Shown here: positions 1 through 13,497 of the stretch, piece after piece
How the letters are laid out: each line of letters opens with the position of its first letter
Numbering within the stretch: the stretch's first letter is position 1
From: Streblospio benedicti
Lineage: Eukaryota; Annelida; Polychaeta; Spionida; Spionidae
Direction: 5' to 3'
Length of the DNA stretch: 64,000 bases
Assembly (NCBI GenBank): GCA_019095985.1
Contig: CM032659.1
Span: forward strand, 4,616,138-4,680,137
The notes under the pieces: generated by a model
Databases searched by the model: none
What the model saw: only the letters and a program-made list of their open reading frames with translations
What the model was told of the DNA's origin: nothing
Position numbers and translations under genes: made by a program

Positions 1-3000
1 GAGAGAGGGAGAGGGAGGAGGCACTGTCTATATCTTTACATGAAAAGTTAAGTTCAAACTGCTTTTTGAAATAGACTACTGTTGCCTTTACCACACCAGT
101 GGTGTGTCTATCTGTGGCTGTTATTTGCCGCCTGATCTCACCCAGCCCTGTCTCCTCACACAAATCTACGCTTTTCCGCTTTATGGCTCGGGCCTTGTGC
201 TATCAACACACTAGGCTGGAGCAGCCAATCTTACCAATGGAGCGTGCATTGGTGTGAAAATAATCTCCAGTTTTAAGACATCATTATTTCCATCATGTAG
301 TCATGTGTGTCTCCTTTTCATAATTGTGAATCATTTAGTGAGAAAAACCATTGTTATATCAGTGACAGGCTTGCTTTCTAATCCATGTCACAACCTCACC
401 ATGGACATAGTGAAATCTCCCCATCGTAATGTGGTCAATGGACTTCTCTGTGTAGATTAGGTGGGGCAAATGGGGGTTTACACCGAGTTTGCTCCAATGT
501 GCTTGATTAGGAGCATGGTAAAGGGTTGTTGTAGCGTGAATATTATTTCGGTGAAAAGGGCTGCTTGCTAGTGATCCAGGCAGTGGTGTTACAATTGCTA
601 AGAGCTGGTAGTCAGAAGTACTACAGTTTCTTCATTCTATTTCAACTGTAGTTTTCAGGACAAATATACAAACATAAGTGATCCATAAACATGCACATTA
701 AGAACTTGTTTGAAGACAAGTAGTCGATTAGCAGATCAGATGAAGCTCCTATCAATTTTGCCCATATTCATCCCCAACCAGACCATGCCTGAATTTTGTA
801 TGACAACATCATGCTACACGGTTTGGTCAATGGCCATTTGGTAGCTATTGGCATGACCACTACAGAAGCTGTCTCCTATCCCAATGCGGGTAAACTCTTG
901 TGTTCAGCAGATACGGACTTCCCGTGAGACCGGCGCATGACCACAGCCAGCCTGTGGTTCAGAGATAGGAGCAACCGGCATCTCTCAGTCATGACAGTGA
1001 CGATATGGGAGCATCACATGGAATTACCCATCTGACTCTTGCCCTTCTGAACTCGAGGATTACCCAAAGTCAGCGGTAAAATGAGTTATTGACCATTCAT
1101 TATGTCGAATACAAAGCGCTGATTGCTTCATTATCCCCGAATTAGACCTCAGAATTCGTGCATAGAGGAGACATACAGAGATCTGACCAGATTCTGGGGT
1201 TGCTAGCCACAATTTTTGATCAGGATCAAACCTGAAGGTCTTATCAAAGAGAACCTTGATTACTAATTGGCAATCCTTGGCAGTCAATATCCAATTAGTC
1301 CATAATAGTCATAGAGCCTTTGCTGATTGCTGACTGCTGATCCATTATGATGTTTTGTCCTTGCTGTTATTGTGCCACCAGTGGCAATGTACGGCCTCAA
1401 TGCTCAATATACAGCGGCATTTTGATCCATGCATTCGGGATCCAACTTCATTCCGTGGACTTGTTCGTAATCTTACTATCATCAAAGCAATCATATCACA
1501 CGTCACACATCAGACGTGATCCTCTTGCTGATTTCAGACATGGCAAACCATGACACCACATAAAAGCATTCTTTGCAATACGATTAGAAAATAACATTGA
1601 AAACCATAAAATGCCATTGGTAATAGGGAGGATGTGTATTATGTAATAAGGTGTGTGTACTATAATTACGTCCTTGTTTGATGTTACCAAAATGCTGTAG
1701 GATCGGTCAATAAATGTTAATTAGGTCAATGATCTGGCTGTCTGTAGGGACACGCCCCCTGTCTCCTATATCGATCAGGGTGGGGCCATGGGTTCCATGT
1801 TTGACATGGGGATGTGAGATAGCATGCGAGACAGAATATCCATATATCGGACACAGATTTCTTACTTTCATGTGACTCAAGTGGTAGTGTGGGGTTGTTA
1901 TTGGCATACACATGAATGAGACTTAACTACATTACAATGAAGAACTATTTTCAAGTACTAAATAGAAGAAACACATTAACAAAAATTTCCCAACCAGTTT
2001 GCGTACCTAGATTAGGAGAAAAAACAAAGTTTATAGCGGGAATATCAGTGAATATTAGCGATGTGGGACCTGTGGCTGAGTTATGGAGTACTTCACGTGG
2101 CTATATTAGCCCTGAACTTGTCATTATCCTCAGGCTCAAATGGCTCTTACCTTGAACACAGATCTCATAATTCCTACAATCTGTTTAGGGGCTCTTGTAA
2201 TGATTCTCACATGTCAATGGAATCTTGCTATCAAGACTCATTCCGCATCTCAAAAATGCTGCTGCATATGCAATCTACATATTTGAAGAAAACTACCGTA
2301 AAAAAGACAATTCAGGAATAGAAGTATTTTAATTTCAAGCAAATATATACGTAAAGGCATTAAAACTGATAGAATGACAGGCATAAAAAATGGCTCTGCA
2401 AGAATCTGGTTTGCTGATGGTCATTGGCCGTGAGCGGCCGGCAGCATTCAGGGTTGTGCGTTTTAGGAGCTGCATTGAGCGAGGGTTTTGAGTTGAGGGT
2501 GATAACCGCAAACTCAAGGCCAATGCTGATGCTGGAGTCAAGGACGGCTCTCCACCAACTTTAGACTTGTCACAACAAACAAACACCCAGATTTGTCTTG
2601 GTATACATCTTTAATATCTCACAATACGCCTGAGTAAATAGACTAGCAACAAGGCTGATTTTATACAAGCTAAAGTTAGAGGAGCCAACATTTGAGGATC
2701 ACAGCAATGCTGATTACTCCCAATTTCTTTGACTGATGATTGATTATAACATTTTATTACAGGTTCATCGCTATCTATAAATGATGATTTTACTGCTTTG
2801 GTGCAAATGATGAAATTTACTTTGCTTTGGTAAAACAAAAAAATCATTGCTTTCGCTATTAGTATTGGGGAGGATTTTTAATTAAAAATGAAAATTGATT
2901 ACTTTTCTATGACAATTGGCATAATGGAGGTATCGTGACGTTGTTTGGTGTCATTCAATAAGTGGAAAATAATATTACCTTTGGTGTCAATATAAAGTCC

Positions 3001-6000
3001 ATTTGAAATCAAACTTAATTGCATTATTTAGATGTTTGAGCCTTTCATCAATGAAATATTATATTAAAATTAAATGTTTCAAGTTTCATGTTTTGTTTGT
3101 AAAATATGTTAAGAGAACACATGCAGATGTTTATTATTTGGTGCATGCTATAAATACAAAACATTTTGTTATCATAACAACTTTTTTCAAGGTTTGTAAA
3201 TAACTAGCTGTTCCTTCAATTAACTTGTTCCTATTTTCTACTTGATTTGAAATTAACCAACCTCTCAATTAAAGCACACATTTTATAATGCGGCAAATCA
3301 AACGGATCGACCCTATTGTTGTTAATTTGCTTTAGTATGCAATTGCAAATTACGTCATAGGGGTTTCCCGGGATTTCCCTAAGTTTATCGGTAAGAACAA
3401 TAATTCTTTCAGAGAAATTCGCGAATATAAAAAAATTCCTGTTTTCAAGGGCTTACTTGTTTTGTTTTGAAAAAGCTAGGTATATCTTCAGTTGTACGAA
3501 AGTGCAATTTTAGGAAACAGGAATTAGATTTCTTAAAAACATACACGTCATTACTGCATAGAAACCCTACATTTTGAAAAGATTTTCATATTCATTTCTA
3601 TTTGGAGCGCCTTAGCATGCAGTTTATATGTGTATTCCGCATGACGCTATAAACTGAAAAGGTGCAGTTTGCGTAACTATTAACCTTCATATATGAACAT
3701 ACTGGGAATCACCTACTTAGTATATGTGTAATACCTAGTCACGGCAAAACATTCCATTTTCCCAGGCTTTCATTTACCACCATGATACCTGACTTTAATG
3801 ACAACCTGTCTAAATTGAACATTCATCTTTCAAATCTGGTTCCAAATAAACAGGAAAAGTTCTAACCCAACTTGGAGTCACAGGTCTAATGATTTATTAA
3901 TACATATAAGGAAAAAGACCAAATTTGATCAGCTTTTCTGACTTGGTCGAAACTCGGATCATGTTTGGATTCTTGTCTTTGAATATCAGCCAAAAATGAT
4001 AAGTCTGTTTCATTTTCTTGTCAAAGGTTTTGTTTCGTCAGTGTATTGTTTGGTTCATGAAGAAATTGGAAATTTAGCATATGCCTTTGTGTGCGTTTGA
4101 TATGTTTGTGTTGTTATTTAGGCTTTTTCTGCTTTTACGATTTAATTATAAGAGAAGTTCAATGTATTTTGTGTTGCTTGTTTTCTTTGTCAATCTTTTA
4201 CACATTTCTTCAATAGATTTGTTTTCACACGCTCCAAAATTTTTATTTGTTTATGCAAAAGATTTTATGCTGAATTTAGCAATCTTAAAGCGAAAAGCAT
4301 CCATAAATGGGACAATTTATAATTCATTTGAATTAGTCACTCAGAGTGAATCCTCTTTTGTTGAGATCCTTACGATGAATCTATTTCACAAACTGCCTGG
4401 TTATGAAGTATGCGAGATTAATGATATAACGCTGTATAAAAACCTGTACGGTAATACGATGAACTTCATTGTTAAATGATTGCTGCTTCAAATGTTTGAA
4501 TGCAAATTATTCCACGCTCTTTGTGTGAAAAAAAAAATCAAACTTGCAAGAAGAAGTAAATACCTTTAATGTATGCAAGATTGTATGGGGTAAAGGACAA
4601 AACAAATTCATTTGTCTTTGGTTTAGTATTTTCTGCAACTTCAAAAAGATCACAAAAAGATAAATGAACTATTAGCCTATTGCATGTCTAACCAAAACAA
4701 CCCATCTATTATCCACGGCATAATGACAGCAATGGTGTGTGGGACATCCAAAACGCATATTATACATGTATTATGTATGTAATAGATGACTTCATGTCCG
4801 CTGCTTTGCTACATAATGATGACCTCTCCAGTGACCTGCATACATGCCTCCCTATGAATGAGAATTGAATGAAGAACCTTTCTCTATTGACCAAAAGACA
4901 GAGCGGCCATTGACCGAGGTGGCCACGAGAGGTTTCACTGCTCCCACCCACGCCAGGTTTCTTGTCTTAGAAAACGCTTCTATTGCTTCTTTGACATAAT
5001 ACAAGTTTCCCACGTGCATTTGATTGGCAGTCTTTGACTTTTTTTCTTCTTTCTACATTGTACTTTATATGGACATTTGGGCTTAGTCACTCATAAAATT
5101 GAATCCCGTATTGAAGTCATTTGAAAATGGTAAATAATAAGTTCCAAATTGTATGAGAAAAATGGATGTCATAAATTACTAACCACAAGAATGTGAATAT
5201 TATACTGACTATGTTTTATCACCCTTCGGAACAATGACCAAAAAATTTGAAGGAACCACAGACGAATTCATTCCTATTTTACTCAACATTACAAATGGAA
5301 TTCTTTCTTGTCCCATCCAAATAAAGCAAGACTGCATTTTTTGTAGGAACATTTCAATTGGCAAATGTAATTGTCAATTCGAAAGGTCGTGACATTTGAA
5401 GTGTAATGAATCGTAGAAAATATTTTGAGCCACACTTTTCCACAGGGTCATGAACTATTAGTGTAAAACAATTGTTAAAATCAACAGTGAAAATTGAATG
5501 TTAGTTTACATAGAGTTGCAATAATTAAATGCCATAATATGAGGAGTCATCTATCTTTTATGTGTTAGGTGTGTCTTTTCAACATGAAGCTAAGTAATTA
5601 GAATATGTAGTCACTCATTAGTGTGATTATTATCGCCTATCATGACATTCAGATGTTTCCGTGTCACTGGTATTTTCTATTCTATCAAGCTTTACATGTG
5701 AACTATTATAATTATTCTTATGCTAATAATTGTTTGTTTGTCTTTTGTAGGTAAGTGTTCCTTCTTCCAAACGCCTGCCATCTGTGAGTAGATGTGATTC
5801 TTCCAATTATCTTAAAACATGAGGCAACTACAAGAAATTTTGTCCCTGATTACATTCTGTATACTATTTGGTGCCTCTTAGAATTTAATGTTAAGTTTAT
5901 AGCATATAATTTTGAAATATGGCATTCAAGCTATAAGAAAAATTCATTATGTATGTAAGCCGAGCTTGGTATCCAAAGCATGGAGTTAGTGGGCGATAAT

Positions 6001-8320
6001 AGGGTTACTTACATCTTGTCAAGTGTCAACGCACAAATTAGTGAGCAGCGTAGGAGGATGCGATCTTCTTTCTGCTCTTTGCTTCTTGTATCGTATTAAC
6101 ATCTTCCTTCTATGTTTTTCATTGTACTTGTTTGTCTTCACTATGACAATGATGCTACTGACCTAGGATTCATACAATTTAAAACCAATTTCCTTTCACT
6201 TGTATTTTTCGCTAGAAAACAAAAAGCCAATTTGAATTCTGAGTGCTATAAAAAAAGTTTTCATGTCAATGTAGACATATCTATTTTTGGTGATACAAAT
6301 GGCTGTGCACATCAGCAATAACATATTCATCATGCGCATGACAAGTTGGACAGGGGGCTCAGATTTACGAGGAATAAATGGCTCGATTTGCACGCCAATC
6401 CATCCCATAATGACGTGTTCACAACAACACATGGAGTGGGAGGAAACAAGTGTATGAAAATGAACGGCAAAATACTTCCGTGTTCGTTACAGAGTTATAA
6501 TGGGTAATCTCCAAGTTGCTGATCTCTATTCTTTATCATACTCATTGGCATCACATGCTATTTAGAGCAGTTCATTTGTCATCAAATATAAGACATCTCA
6601 GCATTCTACTTCCTTGTAACTTCTGTTGTGATATAGGATATCTATTGTATGACAAGACAGGAAAAATCAAATGGAAATTGCTCTTTATCAAGCTGCTACC
6701 AATGCAAATAAAAGATTCATTGAATCAGAAACCCCAGATAAAACATGTTCCTTATGGGAGATCCCGCAAAGTCGATACTTGGTCTCCTTCCTTAACTCTG
6801 GTTTCTTTCAATGGGCAATTACAGAAAAGCTACCAAAAAAAGACCACCATAGGCATTGACCATTTACTCAGTTCAATGTACGACAGTGTATGCTTTATGT
6901 AAGGTACAAAATTGACCACCAATAGGAAAAATGAGTTCTACAAGCTGTTGTGGGTGGAGTGCTAACAAAAATAAGACAGCGGAAATGTCGTCTGTACGTC
7001 TTTGGCCAATGGTTAAAAAGGGCTAAATGCATCAGGTGTAAATATTCTGATTTGAGTCACTCACTTCCGGATGAAATGGTACAATTCAACTTGATGTGCT
7101 CAAATTCTAGAATACAAATATTTTTGCTTCATAATTAAATGAAAATGACTGAAACTTAGTCACTATTTTACCACCAACTATAAAGGCAGGTAACTTTATT
7201 TCAGACTTTATTTCAGAAAACCTCATAGACAACAGATTGACATTTGTACCAGTTTTAACATATCAAGTATATAATAGAAAACTAAAGTTTGTACAGCATG
7301 CCAAGTAACTGAAATAATATCGCACATTCCATGTTTGAGTCCAGAAGCCTTCAATGTGCTTGCGAGAAGCCTTGACGGGCAGGCTGATTCTGCCGGTCTG
7401 TACCATCCAAGGCTTTCATTGACGCATTATGATAATTTACAAGAACGTCATTAGAACATACAAAATATAGATGCAGTTATGATAATAGCAAAGTGCATGT
7501 GCCATTAGCAGCATTGTAGAGGTGTAGCTAAGTGTATGAAGCTGCGTGGGCAGCAGACAAGGTCAGGAGACAGGAGCAGCTTTCCACCCACGAGAGGCAG
7601 GGCTCAGACACAAGGCATCTTCTCAACAGCTTTGTGGTCCCTAAGTTGCATTTTTGTTATCGTCGACTGGTTTATTGCACTATCAAATGTTTACACGTTG
7701 ACTTCTATTGCTGCTCATCTCTAAGTCCTAAAAGGTTTTTCATTAATCTTTTACCATAAAGATTTATGTGACATTCTTTTCGTCCCATCTTGTTAATCCC
7801 ATTGCCTCCATAGACGGATTGAAACTCCGAGCGATGGATCAAGGCTGTAGTTGTCAAGGTCATCATAGTGATAGATCTTGACAGATTCAAGTCGCAGTCT
7901 CAGTTTTTTATGGCTTGTAAGGTTTTATAACATTTCTATTTGCTGCGTACCATAAATCTGAATCGGACACCATTGTGTCAGTGCACATCGGATGTCCCTG
8001 TGTGGAGGTGTTTTGTGGTGTCAGTTTGAGTATGAGTAGAGCACGTGACAGCAGAGATTAGTCCGGAGACAGCCGATGGAGATTTATATCCGGCGAGCTA
8101 ACTCGGGGTTACTGATAGGGAGAAGATTCTCAATTGGTACAGACTCGGGGAGACGGATATAGATGGCTGGGATAGGGCAAGTGAACCTTTCTTAGAGGTG
8201 GAGGCAGCCCATATTTGGACGTCTGTTGTTTATGTATGAATAACGCATTATAGAATACGTCAAGTTTATAAATGACTATCTTTGGCCCATTTTAAATTCC
8301 AAGATGTTCAGAACCAATCA

Positions 8321-8438
8321 ATTTATACACCCCCTAGACACTATTTGTAAGTACCGTGAATCTCGTTTTCGTGTATAAAACGAGATTCATGGTAAGCGGT
8401 GATTCAATAGTTATTATTGTCTGGGGGGGTGTTATAAG
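8321..8438. repeat. 118-bp full-length inverted repeat (MITE-like hairpin)
   Basis: The core is an 18-base stem (8352-8369 against 8377-8394, one mismatch) around a 7-base loop. Pairing resumes outward, with interruptions, to the ends: the left arm reads roughly TATACACCCCCTAGACA and the right arm is its imperfect complement TGTCTGGGGGGGTGTTATA. The near end-to-end self-complementarity fits a miniature inverted-repeat element or a structured transcript. I saw no second copy in the window and no clear target duplication. Confidence 0.6.
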
Positions 8439-10370
8439 CATTATCAGAAAAGACTGAGCATTGAAAAGTAACTGCTGATAAAGTGAGGTGTACTCAGTTC
8501 AGTTCTAGGAAGTGAAACTAATTTGACACAAACTAAAAACACAAAAGGCATATTGACGTCTGTCAGAGCTCAACATGGACTGAAGAAAGCCAGTCGAGCG
8601 TAAACCATATATGCCAAAACAAATATCAAGAGACACCAAGAGCTTTCTTTCTCCTCTAATTGCTTCTATTTTAGGATCTAGATCGTTGAAGGAGTGCAAC
8701 TGTCTAGTTTTGTATCTGGATATTTTCCAATGAAATTACAAGAATTATATCAGCCATACTGTTCATTTTGAAATAAAATCACTGTTTTATGGTATAAATG
8801 TATGAAAGAATTTGGTGAAAAGAAATTTCTGAGAATAATCTGCAAATATAGCATTGGTTTTATTGAATATCAGCGAAAGCAGTTTTTTAAAGTTATCGTT
8901 TAGACATTAATATTGATGTTTCCATCCCTGATCATCCATACGGTGCTCTTCCTGGTCGAGATCAAAGCTTCAGATTCAGCTTTATCGACTTGCTGCATGA
9001 TTTACTGCTGTATGCACTGGGGGCTCAAAGTCATACGTCTAATCAGCCAGAAATATCTAACATTGCAAGGCTAACTGTATAAAAGGGGGGAAAAGACAGA
9101 TCAGGAATTTCAAAAGTTCATTTTGTGAAAACTTGGGGTAGATTGAGGATGGTGAAGTAACTTTGCTGGTGTGGTGTGCTGACTATTTTCATACATTCAG
9201 TTTCCGTTAACGGTCGAAAGCACTCTAACTCCACATGATTATTATACACTAATGTCACTAAATGTACAGGGATTGAGGAAAATAAAGAACCATTTGTTTA
9301 TTTTAACGTCCAAACATGGTTTCTGTCCATACTGAGAGGCGTTCTTTGACCTCCCATCGGTGCCATGACCAGCAGCCGGCCTTGTAAACACACATATAAC
9401 GGCCTATAAGATGCCCCAGCTAATGCAGCACACTGTATATGGGAGGTCACTCTCAGGCCTAAGGAGTCTTTTAAAACCATGGAACTTGCTCAATAAACAG
9501 CATTATTGTCTGTGTGCACTGACTATTTTTTGGGACGAATTCTTTGTTGTCATGTTTCTTCTTTGTAGAGGTGTAAAGGTTTCATATAGATCATAAGAAC
9601 TCTTACTTATTTACGTGGTCATGTTTTATTGCTACTTTTGTCACATTAGATAGGACTTTGTTGCACTGTGCATATTTTTCCATCATCACTGACATTGGAC
9701 CTCATGGTGCCGACTGATTGTGTATTGATCCTAAAGCTCTTCGGCCAGTCACCTTGTTATGTGATGCCACTTTGTTATAATAATGGTTGTATCCTATAAC
9801 GTGATAGAAATACGATAGCCAAAACTATAACAAACTCAGTGTGCAATGGTAAAGCGGCCTTATGATGTTAATGAAAGTCGAAAGCACAACAATCCAAAGT
9901 ATGACGACACAGAATATTGTATGTGGACTCTGGTTCCAGATGATGTTACATAGAAAACTGTGCCCACCGATTCATACTTCGGTAAAGTGATACGGATGAT
10001 GTTTACACGCTAAAGGCGCATGAGCTGTTTTAGTCTGCATTGATCAGCGCGTCTGATGTTTCCCGTGTTTGTGGAGGGTGTTGACTTAGCGTACTGGATA
10101 CTAGCAGGTTAATTAGCTCATCGTGTGTGTAGCTGTTACAGCAGCACACTTCATTAGTCGCCTCACACTTTTCTCGATGGCATTCGCTTCACACTCTCTG
10201 TATTCAGGTGTTCATGGACAGCAAACACTCTAAATGTTGCTCAATCTACTTTGATTTAGCAAATGACCTTTCATGTCATATGCCTCTATTGTTGAGTTAT
10301 CGATTTTGGCATTGAACAATCATCTGTCATGGACGTTCACTGACAGTCATTGAACGGAGGTGTCATTGGG

Positions 10371-10450
10371 CTGTCAATCATCCATCACATGCATAGAGCT
10401 GTCAATCATAGCACTGGGCTGTCAGACATGTAGCCCTCACCTGTCAATCA
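10371..10450. promoter_or_regulatory. Homotypic cluster of three PBX-PREP/MEIS composite sites
   Basis: The 10-mer CTGTCAATCA occurs exactly at 10371-10380, 10399-10408 and 10441-10450. Its reverse complement TGATTGACAG is the known composite site of PBC (PBX/Exd) plus MEIS/PREP (Hth) homeodomain dimers. Further TGACAG half-sites lie at about 10341 (direct) and 10419 (as CTGTCA). Three exact 10-mers in 80 bp are not expected by chance in 64 kb. By inference this is an intronic enhancer of the phosphatase gene or of a neighbour. It could also be the remains of a decayed tandem repeat, although the flanking bases differ between copies. Confidence 0.5.
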
Positions 10451-13448
10451 CTGAATGGCATCTTTCATACACCATATATAGCTTGTGAAGTTTGCCATAC
10501 GCCCCTGACCCACAAGTGAACACACCCAACATAAGCTGAATCTATCATTGGTGGCCATCTGCGCTGAATGTTATGCACTACAACCCCTGTAATGGGGTGT
10601 AGTCCCTGTGGTGTGTGTATGAGACAAGTGAAGGTGACAGGCGACGCCCACACTACATGGCCCCTCAGACACCCACAGCCGGGGCAGCAGAATCTCTGCT
10701 GCTGCTGGGATGATGGAGCTTACAGGGCTAACGTTCTATGCTGGGATGTACTTACATGGAAATGTGCATTTAGAATACGTCTGACCATACTGTTTACTTT
10801 GCTTTTACTCATGAAATATAGGTGATCGCATACACATTAGAGAGATTGTAACTTAAAGTAGTCACGTATTTGCTTGTTGACAGACCTAAATAGGATGAAG
10901 TCGGCAGCTTTTATTATCAGTCCATTCAAATGATGTTCTTGATACAATAACAGTAGTTTACTTATTTGTCATTAAGCAACAACTCAAACTAAACCAATTG
11001 ACAACCGAAAGCGGACTATAAAAACAGAGATTAATGTTATGTTCACGACAGTAACTATCCGGTATGAGACGAGGAGTGCACCTGTTGATGTTAGCACGTG
11101 TTACGTGCACCATTGTCAGACAGTCGTGTACACATGTGATTATCCGCATCACTAACCAGGTTCCACGGCTGCACATAGGGAAAACATCAAATTACAGAGT
11201 ACAATTTACTTGTGTATTGTTTATTGTACACGCCCAATTTTTCAATATTTAGGCTTGGTACATGGTTTGATAAACTCCCGACAAAGAGATATTACTCTTT
11301 TATTTTTTCACCAATCGGTGGACAGATATTTAATAGTCTTTGTGTTTTGAAGGATGTACAAAAATAAGCTTGAAAGTTGATTCTGTGTAATAATTTTGAG
11401 CTGGTTTCAAGTTGGAAATATTCATTGCCGAATCATTGTCAACATTGTATCATATTTCAAATTTACTTTTTGGCTTTAAATTTCAAATGAGCACTTAACT
11501 TTGAATGTAGAACAGTTTTGACAGTGCAATGAACATATTACATAACTATGAGCACTGAATTACAATACAATTGAAATGATGCCACATAGATACAATCTTA
11601 TGCAATATGCAAAAAAAGGTTTTGCTAGCCTTGGCTTTTTATACACTGATGAGCATCTTTGTAATCTAGCTATTTACTGTGCTTAAATTATGGTATTGTC
11701 CTTGTATGTAGTAATTGTTTGAGCAGCTAATCAGTTATGAGATCTCTCTGTTCCTGTATGTTTTCGTTTCCACAGAAGGAGTTTTATTTGGTCTGCCAGT
11801 AATCAGTGCAAGTTTTTAAAGCCGTGGTTCAAAGAACTGCCGCTATAATCTGGCATGATATGCGTGCCGTCGATTTCATGGTGTCAATCACAATCTGAAA
11901 TTAAATCCAGTGAGATACAAGGGATTTGTGGGAAAGTTGCCCAACATCCGGAAAAATGAGACGACAGCTTGTGTGGCAGTCTCCAGTTCCAGGAATAGGA
12001 AGTGGATCAAATGTTTCATTAAATCAATTTATTAGAGTTCAAATGCCATGAAGAATGACCCCAAAAATGTTTGCAACTTTTCTGCAGAAATCATCAGAAA
12101 TTTTAAGTCATTAAGGCATGTACAAGAAATACTGGATCCAAGCAAAGTGTATGAAAGCATCTCTGTTGAAACGTACAAGTTGTCTAACCAAACTAAATGT
12201 ATACATTGTGGATGTGTATTTCTGGAAAACAAATACAAGTGTGTATGTTTCAAACAACACGTGTGACCCAAACCAGGCAACTGGTACCTCGATGTAAAAA
12301 ACAGGCCTGTCTACCCACACATACAGCACTGGCTCACGCAGCTCACGCCCTCTCCATCGCTTCTTGTTTGCTGGTTACTTCCTTGATTATACTTTAGCCT
12401 CACAAGAGTAAAATGAATACCAGAAAGAAAGAAAAAACTCAGTAATGTTGTGAAATTACTTCAAATAAGGTGCCGGTATTTCAGTGCATGATTGGATTTT
12501 TCACAATTACAGAGTTATATCCTCTTTTGCCTGGCACTTCAAAGTCGCCTGCCCTAATAGAAGTGCATCCAATTTGCCTGCTGTGTATGAGACATTGTCC
12601 CCAGGTGTGGGAGGAGCACTCCACCAATCGCAGCCTTTCATTCATCAGCCAATCAGCATCATTGACACACTCAGCGTGCCACACAGCAGTGCCTGGGATA
12701 ATTAATAAGTTCTGGTACTGCGATGAATTGTGCCTATTCATAAGGTTGTAATATCCGCATCTGATGAGTTTATTTGAGCACTCTTTTTACAAAATATGTA
12801 CAAGACAAATTCATATACAGTAATATATCTTGAACTACGCAAAAAATACATATAATAGATAATTTTCTCATAACCACGCCTAATTTATTCTAAGACTTAA
12901 TGAATTTTCATAAAGTGAGATCTTACTCCAGTAAAAAAAAAAAAAGTCCTGTTCATAATCCAATTGTATGTTCTTATGCATCATCCAGTTGCATTCCTTA
13001 GCACATGAACCAATCATCTGTGTAAACATGAATTGATCATCACCAAGGGCGCAAATGAAGTGCATTTATCCCACATGAATATAATCTCAAATATTTCATT
13101 TGCTACAATGTGCGAATATTATGAAGTAAGAAACTGACAAATTTGTGAAAAGCTGCTGCACAAAATCTGTTCAGATATTTTTTTACATCATATTAAACCC
13201 AACTTAATCTAACAGTTTTCCATGTCCATCAATAAATTAAACCTGACTGTCTTTACAGTTTAGCAGATCCAGGAGCATTAGCCTTCTTCAAAACTAGACC
13301 AATGTCCCTACCATGTTCTTTATTAAATAGGATTTGTTTATCAATAGCATCAGCCTTCTTCAAAAAACTTGTTTTTGTCAGCCTAACGGGTCTGCTGTTT
13401 ATCGAGGGTCCAGGTCTGTTTTTCACCATCCTGCGGTGATGGGTCCAG

Positions 13449-13497
13449 GTCCCGATCCGCCTCGGACAGCCTCGGGCGCTTCGGCTTCAATGTCAAG
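13449..13497 (+). CDS. PTPN4-like exon: start of the PDZ domain
   Basis: The frame ends with [12 protein letters not shown], followed directly by a GTCAGT donor. GRFGFNVK is the carboxylate-binding loop of the PTPN3/4 PDZ domain, and the phase-0 junction continues exactly into GGADQ of the exon at 25569. The 5' edge is uncertain. I chose the acceptor GGTCCAG ending at 13448, which has a T/C-rich tract before it. An earlier acceptor at 13380-13381 has a better tract but would place TAA in frame at 13384. The residues before the loop match the family poorly. Confidence 0.8.

Larger units (their letters stand above)
1..13448. other. AT-rich non-coding DNA, probably an upstream intron of the phosphatase gene
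   Basis: I found no coding exon I could defend here. Open frames are short, AT-rich and unlike any family I know. The stretch opens with a GA-rich microsatellite (1-22). Small islands richer in G and C occur near 0.9-1.0, 2.4-2.5, 4.9, 8.05-8.2, 10.45-10.75 and 12.55-12.7 kb. None translates into the FERM domain or linker expected upstream of the PDZ exon, and they look more like regulatory islands than exons. That the whole stretch is intron of the PTPN4-like gene is inference: the next exon downstream is internal, so transcription must start before it. Confidence 0.5.

Noticed and set aside
4081-4479. 132-codon plus-strand open frame with a hydrophobic N-terminus
   Set aside because: AT-rich codons, no motif, no splice or promoter context. 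One frame of this length is expected by chance in 64 kb of AT-rich DNA read in six frames.
10577-10603. Small hairpin ACTACAACCCC / GGGGTGTAGT
   Set aside because: Short, with a bulge and no second copy or context. Within chance for a GC-richer patch.
12048-12266. 72-codon frame ending with a Cys-rich CIHCGC and CVC pattern
   Set aside because: It looks zinc-finger-like but the spacing matches no known finger, the frame is short and there is no further support.
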